A DNA stretch of 7,228 nucleotides from Rhodospirillaceae bacterium (GTDB lineage: Bacteria; Pseudomonadota; Alphaproteobacteria; JABSOH01): the NCBI GenBank assembly GCA_020629355.1, contig JAHDDM010000061.1:1-7228 (forward strand), in the 5' to 3' direction. Shown here piece by piece: positions 1 to 4,834 of this stretch (positions are counted from its first letter, which is position 1; each line of letters opens with the position of its first letter). The position numbers and the translations under genes were made by a program. A model generated the notes under the pieces. The model was not told the DNA's origin, did not search any database, and saw only the letters and a list, made by a program, of their open reading frames with translations.

Positions 1-587
1 CCGCAGCCATGGCCTCGAAAACCGACAAGGTCGGCTTTATCGGCGGGATGGATGTCCCTCTGATTAGTGCCTTTGCCTGTGGCTATGTCCAAGGTGTGAA
101 ATCCGTCGATGCCAATATAGAAGTTCTACAAAACATGACGGGCACAACACCAGCAGCATGGAATGACCCCACCAAAGGTGCTGAATTGGCTCAGGCGCAA
201 ATTGATCGTGGTGCGGATGTTATCTTCCAAGCTGCTGGTTCTACAGGCCTTGGTGTTTTGCAAGCTGTCGCTGATGCAGGAAAACTAGGTATTGGTGTCG
301 ATAGTAACCAGAACTATCTACATCCTAATAACATGTTGACCTCGATGCTGAAACGGGTCGATGTTGCCGCTTACGATACCATGAAAGATGCCATGTTTGG
401 CAATTTTGATACTGGTCTTCGGGTGCTTGGTGTCAAAGAAGGTGGTGTAGGCTGGTCATTGGATGAACATAATGCTGATCTGATCACAGCAGAGATGAAA
501 GCAGCTCTGGATGCCGCTTCGGAAAAAATCTCTTCTGGCGCAATCACTGTCCATGATTATCGTACTAACAATGAATGCACAATGTAA
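1..587 (+). CDS. BMP-family ABC transporter substrate-binding protein, 5'-truncated by the window edge
   Basis: This is the C-terminal part of a periplasmic (probably lipid-anchored) binding protein of the BMP/PnrA family, which delivers ligand to the importer encoded just downstream. The frame is open from base 3 (Ala-Ala before the first visible Met at 9), so that Met is internal. The signal peptide and N-terminal lobe, by family size roughly 130-150 residues, lie outside the window. Family hallmarks, numbered from the visible Met, are KVGFIGGMD (7-15), the run NMTGTTPAAWNDPTKGAE (42-59), DRGADVIFQAAGSTGLGV (66-83), GVDSNQN (96-102) and the near-terminal VHDY (181-184). The C-terminus looks complete. 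Characterised relatives (Treponema PnrA, Bacillus YufN/NupN) bind purine or other nucleosides. The same ligand class is inferred here, but the exact substrate is not shown by the sequence. The stop codon lies in a 9-base tandem repeat and is followed by a strong hairpin. Confidence 0.93.
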   Translation, partial: AAMASKTDKVGFIGGMDVPLISAFACGYVQGVKSVDANIEVLQNMTGTTPAAWNDPTKGAELAQAQIDRGADVIFQAAGSTGLGVLQAVADAGKLGIGVDSNQNYLHPNNMLTSMLKRVDVAAYDTMKDAMFGNFDTGLRVLGVKEGGVGWSLDEHNADLITAEMKAALDAASEKISSGAITVHDYRTNNECTM

Positions 588-598
588 GTAATGTAAGT
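581..598 (+). repeat. 9-bp tandem direct repeat over the stop codon
   Basis: AATGTAAGT occurs twice in tandem (581-589 and 590-598). The first copy carries the TAA stop of the binding-protein gene. Because the unit is a multiple of three, the second copy supplies another in-frame TAA at 594-596. It is probably a small slippage duplication, and a backup stop is its only evident consequence. Confidence 0.8.
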
Positions 599-606
599 AC
601 TTTCAG

Positions 607-636
607 GGATGCGGTGGGTGCAAACCCACCGCATTC
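607..636 (+). promoter_or_regulatory. Intercistronic stem-loop between binding-protein and ATPase genes
   Basis: ATGCGGTGGGT (609-619) and ACCCACCGCAT (624-634) are perfect reverse complements around the tetraloop GCAA, a GNRA-type loop. The stem extends by a G.U pair (608/635) and a G-C pair (607/636) to 13 bp. No run of T follows, so it is not a standard intrinsic terminator. Its place right after the binding-protein stop and just before the ATPase start fits an mRNA element that protects the upstream message from 3' exonucleases or partly attenuates read-through. That would give more binding protein than membrane components, as is common in importer operons. The structure is seen; the role is inferred. 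Confidence 0.72.
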
Positions 637-641
637 AGGAT

Positions 642-2171
642 ATGTTTCCTGCACTCAACCTAAACAATATCAGTAAATCTTTTGGTCTCGTGCAGGCCAA
701 TAAGAATATAGACCTTGAGGTTGCCTTGGGGTCTATCCATGGCATTATCGGCGAAAATGGCGCGGGCAAGTCCACCTTGATGAATATCATCTATGGGATG
801 CACCGTGCCGATACGGGTGAAATTACTATCGGCGGCACAAAAGTCGATATGCGTTCCCCCGCCGATGCGATACAGTATGGCATTGGTATGGTGCACCAGC
901 ACTTTATGCTGATTCCTACCTTTACCGTCTTGGAAAATATTACACTTGGCTCTGAGGGCGGGTTGATGCTGGGCGAAGGCCGCGACAAAGCTCTGAAACA
1001 TTTACAGCATCTGTCTTCCAGCTATGGTCTTGAGGTTGACCCGCACGCTCTGGTTTCAGACTTGAATGTTGGGCAACGCCAACGGGTTGAAATTATTAAG
1101 GCATTAAAAGGCGGCGCGAAGGTTCTGATTTTGGATGAACCTACAGGGGTATTGACCCCGCAAGAGGCCGACCAGCTTTTTGAGATATTGAAGGTCTTGC
1201 GTGATGACGGGGTGTCTATTCTTCTGATCACGCACAAATTGACCGAAGTGATGGACATTACCGATACGGTCTCGATCATGCGCCAAGGCGAAATGGTCGG
1301 ACATCGCAAAACCTCAGAGACCTCGCCGCAAGAATTGGCGGAATTGATGGTTGGGCGCGCGGTACTGCTCGAAGTTGACCATACCCCCGCAAAACCTGCC
1401 GAGGTGCGTTTATCAGCATCAGGGCTTGGCTATACCAACCAACAGGGTGTTGTCGAACTGGAAAATATCAGCTTCGAGGTTCGCTCTGGTGAAATTTTAG
1501 GTATCGCTGGTGTCTCTGGCAATGGTCAGACCCAACTCATGGAAGCCTTGGCGGGTATGATGCCCTTTAGCACAGGTACGGTGAATATCCTTGGCAAGAC
1601 ATTGACCGCCGAAGACAGCATTACGCCACGCGCCATTCGTGATTTAGGCTTGGGACATATCCCCGAAGACCGCCATACGCATGGTTTAATTTTGCCTTTT
1701 GAAGCCCGCGAGACTATGATTCTTGGCTTCCATGACACCGAACTGGCGGGCAGCGGCAAGCTTTTTGATTACACGGCAATCCAACAAAACTGCGCCGACA
1801 AAATGACCCATTTTGACGTTCGGCCATCAAACCCACGTCTTAATGCCAAGAATTTCTCTGGCGGCAATCAACAGAAAATCGTTATTGCGCGTGAGTTCTC
1901 CGCTAACCCTGGTGTGCTGCTGGTTGGGCAACCCACCAGAGGCGTGGATGTTGGCGCGATTGAATTTATCCATAAGCAGCTATTGGAATTACGCGATGCA
2001 GGATGTGCGATTCTGCTGGTTTCGGTGGAATTGGATGAGGTCATGTCGCTTTCAGACCGAATTATGGTGCTGTGTGATGGACAAAATATCGGCATTGTCG
2101 CTGCCGAAGATGCAGACCGTCAAACCTTAGGCTTGATGATGGCAGGGCAAAAACAAGAGACCGCCGCATGA
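642..2171 (+). CDS. BMP-type (nucleoside) ABC importer ATP-binding protein, two fused nucleotide-binding domains
   Basis: Cytoplasmic ATPase of the importer, 509 aa, with two fused ABC domains as in the ribose/nucleoside import ATPases (relatives of YufO/NupO and RbsA). Domain 1 has a full Walker A (GENGAGKST, 37-45), Q-loop Gln86, a signature LNVGQRQRV (141-149), Walker B ending LILDEPT (Asp165, Glu166) and H-loop His198. Domain 2 is degenerate: its P-loop GVSGNGQT (290-297) lacks the lysine, the Walker B position reads LLVGQPTRG instead of LL..DE, and the signature NFSGGNQQ (404-411) is intact. This asymmetry is normal for the family, with domain 1 expected to do the hydrolysis. ATG 642 was chosen because the upstream in-frame ATG at 609 is the first base of the hairpin stem, and homologous proteins begin close to LNLNNISKSFG. 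The nearest purine motif, AGGA at 637-640, is only one base from the ATG, so initiation may be weak or structure-dependent. The gene ends in an ATGA overlap with the first permease. Confidence 0.93.
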   Translation: MFPALNLNNISKSFGLVQANKNIDLEVALGSIHGIIGENGAGKSTLMNIIYGMHRADTGEITIGGTKVDMRSPADAIQYGIGMVHQHFMLIPTFTVLENITLGSEGGLMLGEGRDKALKHLQHLSSSYGLEVDPHALVSDLNVGQRQRVEIIKALKGGAKVLILDEPTGVLTPQEADQLFEILKVLRDDGVSILLITHKLTEVMDITDTVSIMRQGEMVGHRKTSETSPQELAELMVGRAVLLEVDHTPAKPAEVRLSASGLGYTNQQGVVELENISFEVRSGEILGIAGVSGNGQTQLMEALAGMMPFSTGTVNILGKTLTAEDSITPRAIRDLGLGHIPEDRHTHGLILPFEARETMILGFHDTELAGSGKLFDYTAIQQNCADKMTHFDVRPSNPRLNAKNFSGGNQQKIVIAREFSANPGVLLVGQPTRGVDVGAIEFIHKQLLELRDAGCAILLVSVELDEVMSLSDRIMVLCDGQNIGIVAAEDADRQTLGLMMAGQKQETAA

Positions 2172-3292
2172 GCAAACCCACCCCACCCCTGCCGCGCTGG
2201 GCGGATATAGTCCTACTGCCGATGATCAATCTGTTTACTGCACTTTTCCTGTGCGGCCTGATTGTCCTCGCCATTGGCGAAAATCCCATCACTGCACTAG
2301 AAGTCATGATCAATGGCGCATTCGTCTACAAGGGGGCTTTGGGCTATACACTGTTCTATACGACAAATTTCATCTTCACGGGTCTTGCCGTCGCCACCGC
2401 TTTTCACGCCAGACTGTTTAATATCGGCGCAGAAGGTCAAGCTGCTTTAGGCGGATTGGGTGCGACACTCGTGGCCTTTGCCCTAAGTGGCCTGCCTAGT
2501 ATCTTTGCTTTGCCCATGGCTCTTGCTGGTGCGGCTCTGTTCGGAGCATTCTGGGGTGTCGTGCCAGGCTACCTCCAAGCCAAGCGCGGCAGCCATATTG
2601 TCATCACCACCATCATGTTCAATTTTATTGCCGCAGCTTTACTGGTTTGGCTACTAGCCGGACCCATGCTTGAACCTGGGCAACACTCACCGCAATCAAG
2701 CCTGCTGCCTGAGGCAACATGGTTGACGAAAATCCATGAAATACTGGCATGGTTTGGGATCAAAGTTGCAGCAACCCCCTTGAACACCAGTTTTTTGCTG
2801 GCTCTGCTCGGCTGCCTTATCTTTTGGATTCTGATCTGGCGGACAAGATTAGGCTACGAAATTCGTGCAATCGGACAAAACCAAGAAGCTGCACACTATT
2901 CTGGTATCAACGTCACCCGCGTTATTATCATCACCATGGCAATCTCTGCTGCCTTTGCTGGTCTCATGGCCATTAACCAAATTCAAGGGGTGAGCCACAA
3001 GCTGATCCTGGGCTTCACCGCTGGGTATGGCTTCACGGGCATTGCGGTTGCCTTGATGGGGCGCAATCACCCCATTGGAATTTGCCTGGCGGCGATATTA
3101 TTTGGCGCGCTGGTACAGGGCGGCACAGAGCTTGATTTTGAGTTCCAAATCATCACCCGCGAAATGGTACTGTTGATCCAAGGCATGATCATTCTGTTCT
3201 CTGGCGCGCTGGCCTATATGTTCAATCCCCCTCTCGCGCGATTCTTGGCGCGATTCCTCAGGGTCAGGACAAAGGAAAAAAACTATGGCTGA
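2168..3292 (+). CDS. BMP-type ABC importer permease, first subunit
   Basis: Inner-membrane permease of 374 aa in the branched-chain/ribose permease superfamily (BPD_transp_2), relative of YufP/NupP. A hydrophobic segment at about 15-36 is followed by many further membrane helices. The conserved family segment around LFNIGAEGQ (83-91) is present, as is the cytoplasmic loop GYEIRAIGQNQEAAHYSGI (229-247), the EAA-like coupling loop thought to contact the ATPase. A basic tail (RFLARFLRVRTKEK) follows the last helix. The start ATG overlaps the ATPase stop as ATGA. The ribosome site is weak (AGAGA some 7-8 bases upstream), so translation is probably coupled to termination of the ATPase gene. With the next gene it would form the heterodimeric channel for the ligand, inferred to be nucleosides. 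Confidence 0.93.
   Translation: MSKPTPPLPRWADIVLLPMINLFTALFLCGLIVLAIGENPITALEVMINGAFVYKGALGYTLFYTTNFIFTGLAVATAFHARLFNIGAEGQAALGGLGATLVAFALSGLPSIFALPMALAGAALFGAFWGVVPGYLQAKRGSHIVITTIMFNFIAAALLVWLLAGPMLEPGQHSPQSSLLPEATWLTKIHEILAWFGIKVAATPLNTSFLLALLGCLIFWILIWRTRLGYEIRAIGQNQEAAHYSGINVTRVIIITMAISAAFAGLMAINQIQGVSHKLILGFTAGYGFTGIAVALMGRNHPIGICLAAILFGALVQGGTELDFEFQIITREMVLLIQGMIILFSGALAYMFNPPLARFLARFLRVRTKEKNYG
3271..3276 (+). promoter_or_regulatory. Ribosome binding site of the second permease gene
   Basis: AAAGGA lies 8 bases before ATG 3285 and inside the 3' end of the first permease gene. It is the clearest Shine-Dalgarno motif in the importer operon and fixes this start, which overlaps the previous stop by 8 bases. 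Confidence 0.7.
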
Positions 3293-4253
3293 TTTTCTCT
3301 ACCAGCTGCTACTGTCTCTGGATGCGACACTCCGCATTGCCACGCCTCTGATTCTCTGTGCCATGGCAGGTATCTTCACCGAACGCTCTGGTATTGTCGA
3401 TATTTCGCTGGAAGGCAAACTGCTCTCTGGCGCATTTGTTGCAGCAACTGTTGCAGCCTTTACAGGTTCGGCCTGGCTTGGCTTGGGATGCGCGATACTT
3501 GCTGGTATCATCATGTCGTTAATCCATGGCTTTGCCTGTATCACCCATAAAGGGGATCAGGTCGTCTCTGGCGTTGCCATTAATATCCTCGCCAGTGGTT
3601 TGACTATTGTACTCGGAATTGCCCTGTTCCAACAGGGTGGCAAGACACCAAGCCTGGCAAAAGAAAGCCGCTTTACCCCTATGGAATGGTGGGGCGTTGA
3701 AATGCTCGATAGCGTGCCTGTTCTTGGTGTACTCTATCGTCAGCTTATTTCTGGACACAATCTGTTGGTGTATCTGGCCTTGCTTGCCGTGCCGCTCACG
3801 GCATTTGTTCTGTATAAAACCCGCTTCGGCCTCAGAGTCCGCGCGGTGGGGGAAACCCCGCAAGCGGTGGATAGTGCAGGTATTTCAGTGAGCCTATTGC
3901 GTTATCGTGCCTTGATTGTTGGCGGCGCATTATGCGGTATGGCGGGTGCGTATCTGTCTATTGCCCAAGGCGGAAATTTCGTTAAGGAAATGTCTGCTGG
4001 CAAAGGCTACATTGCTTTGGCCGCCGTGATTTTCGGCAATTGGAAGCCTTTATCGGCATTCTTTGCGTGCTTGATGTTTGGTTTTCTTGAGGCCGCAACC
4101 GCTCGGCTTGAGGGCTACGAGATATTCCTGATCGGCGAAATTCCTAGCCAACTGATGCAGGCCATTCCGTATATTTTGACCGTTCTGCTGCTGGCAGGAT
4201 TTATCGGCAAACCGCACCCGCCCGCCGCCAGCGGCCAGCCGTATCATAAGTGA
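3285..4253 (+). CDS. BMP-type ABC importer permease, second subunit
   Basis: Second inner-membrane permease, 322 aa, relative of YufQ/NupQ in the same BPD_transp_2 superfamily. It is shorter than its partner, as usual for this subunit. The family segment FTERSGIVDISLEG (31-44) follows the first helix. The coupling loop FGLRVRAVGETPQAVDSAGI (181-200) matches the corresponding loop of the first permease, and SAGKGYIALAAVIFGNWKP (237-255) is another typical conserved stretch. Helices are visible near 20-30, 48-80, 95-115, 160-177, 207-225, 244-270 and 290-307. It is the last gene of the operon. The TGA is followed within two bases by a perfect inverted repeat and then by the convergent operon. 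No substrate-specific residues can be assigned by eye. Confidence 0.93.
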   Translation: MADFLYQLLLSLDATLRIATPLILCAMAGIFTERSGIVDISLEGKLLSGAFVAATVAAFTGSAWLGLGCAILAGIIMSLIHGFACITHKGDQVVSGVAINILASGLTIVLGIALFQQGGKTPSLAKESRFTPMEWWGVEMLDSVPVLGVLYRQLISGHNLLVYLALLAVPLTAFVLYKTRFGLRVRAVGETPQAVDSAGISVSLLRYRALIVGGALCGMAGAYLSIAQGGNFVKEMSAGKGYIALAAVIFGNWKPLSAFFACLMFGFLEAATARLEGYEIFLIGEIPSQLMQAIPYILTVLLLAGFIGKPHPPAASGQPYHK

Positions 4254-4254
4254 T

Positions 4255-4288
4255 TATAGCATGATCGTTTAATTTTGATCATGCTATA
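4255..4288. repeat. Perfect 12-bp inverted repeat between convergent operons
   Basis: TATAGCATGATC (4255-4266) and GATCATGCTATA (4277-4288) are exact reverse complements around a 10-base AT-rich loop (4267-4276). It starts one base after the importer operon stop. It could help end transcription or protect 3' ends from both directions, but neither strand shows the T-run of an intrinsic terminator. The GCATGATC...GATCATGC core resembles palindromic intergenic repeats that I recall from alphaproteobacterial genomes; membership in such a family is a guess. The palindrome is certain, the function is not. Confidence 0.75.
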
Positions 4289-4367
4289 GGAGCGCGACTG
4301 CGCGACCGCCGCGTATGCGGCGCCCCCGCGGAGCCATGGCCGTAAGGCCGATGGGCATGAGCGATAA
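4289..4367. other. GC-rich multi-hairpin non-coding block (possible dispersed repeat or structured RNA)
   Basis: About 80 bases of markedly higher GC than the surrounding genes, with no convincing reading frame. Three hairpins follow each other: CGCG/CGCG around ACTG (4293-4304), CGCCGC/GCGGCG around GTAT (4307-4322), and GGCC/GGCC around GTAA (4338-4349). The last is lengthened by pairing of CCAT (4334-4337) with ATGG (4351-4354) past one bulged G; its GTAA loop is GNRA-type. CCGCGG (4326-4331) is a further short palindrome. CTATAG occurs on both sides, at 4284-4289 and 4372-4377. Stacked short hairpins in a convergent spacer fit a palindromic interspersed repeat, a bidirectional 3'-end structure or a small RNA. 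The sequence does not decide between them. Confidence 0.55.
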
Positions 4368-4371
4368 AGGA

Positions 4372-4833
4372 CTATAGCGGTCTTACACCATAGTCTTCCG
4401 TCATGGTCATGGCTTTACGTTCTGCAATAGTCCGCTTGGGGAATATCCGCCATGACGGTGACATAATCGCTTCGATAACATCAATGCGCACCTGAATGAC
4501 ACCCAGTACAGGAAAATCTGGCCCCGCAATCTCGGTTAATTTTGGCGCAAGCTCTTGATACTCCGCGCTCTCGGCATCGAAATATTCTGCCGTGCCGACA
4601 TATTTGAACCCACGCTTTGCAAAGACCTCGACCATACTGACGCAAACATTCGGATTAGCTTGAATATTCGCGACCGTATTCGCCGAGGCAATATGCGCAA
4701 TCAGCAAAGTATCATCGTGGTGCGTGAATATCTGTTTCGGGGTGACATTCGGCACACCGTCCGCGCTGATGGTTGCCAGCCAACACAGCACCGATTCATC
4801 GATGGACTCAAGGCATCTTTTATTGAATTTCAT
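4372..4833 (-). CDS. Pyridoxamine 5'-phosphate oxidase-like flavin-binding protein
   Basis: Small soluble protein of 153 aa with the split-barrel fold of the putative PNPOx family (PF01243-like). Visible features are SVLCWLATISADGVPNVTPK (14-33), the usual first strand pair with its G-x-P turn; LLIAHIASANTVANI (43-57); the strand VCVSMVEVFAKRGFKYVGTAEY (63-84); and a conserved-looking C-terminal PSWRIFP (126-132). It is too short and too divergent to be called the vitamin B6 enzyme PdxH. Relatives bind FMN, F420 or haem, and many have no assigned reaction. ATG 4833 was chosen because GGAG (4844-4841) sits 7 bases upstream; a possible TTG start at 4902 would only add a tail overlapping the cyclase. 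One base separates this start from the cyclase stop, which suggests coupled translation and a shared role or regulation. The TAG stop lies beside the structured intergenic block. Confidence 0.85.
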   Translation of the reverse strand: MKFNKRCLESIDESVLCWLATISADGVPNVTPKQIFTHHDDTLLIAHIASANTVANIQANPNVCVSMVEVFAKRGFKYVGTAEYFDAESAEYQELAPKLTEIAGPDFPVLGVIQVRIDVIEAIMSPSWRIFPKRTIAERKAMTMTEDYGVRPL

Positions 4834-4834
4834 C

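Noticed and set aside
609..641. Earlier in-frame ATG at 609 as start of the ATPase gene
   Set aside because: The codons 609-641 are the hairpin itself, the resulting 11 residues do not resemble family N-termini, and the start would be buried in a strong stem.
660..1001. Open frame on the minus strand opposite the ATPase (and similar frames at 1022-1309, 3519-3863 and 6333-6674)
   Set aside because: These lie entirely within well-supported genes, show no recognisable domain and have low-complexity shadow-type composition.
1479..2000. Inactivated second nucleotide-binding domain read as damage to the ATPase gene
   Set aside because: Loss of the Walker A lysine and Walker B acids in domain 2 is usual in this importer family, and the reading frame is intact.
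1813..2130. Plus-strand open frame of 105 codons inside the ATPase gene
   Set aside because: It is an out-of-frame shadow of the conserved second nucleotide-binding domain, and its Trp/Cys-rich product resembles no protein family.
4255..4367. Standard Rho-independent terminator for either convergent operon
   Set aside because: Stable stems are present, but none is followed by a T-run on the strand that would be transcribed.
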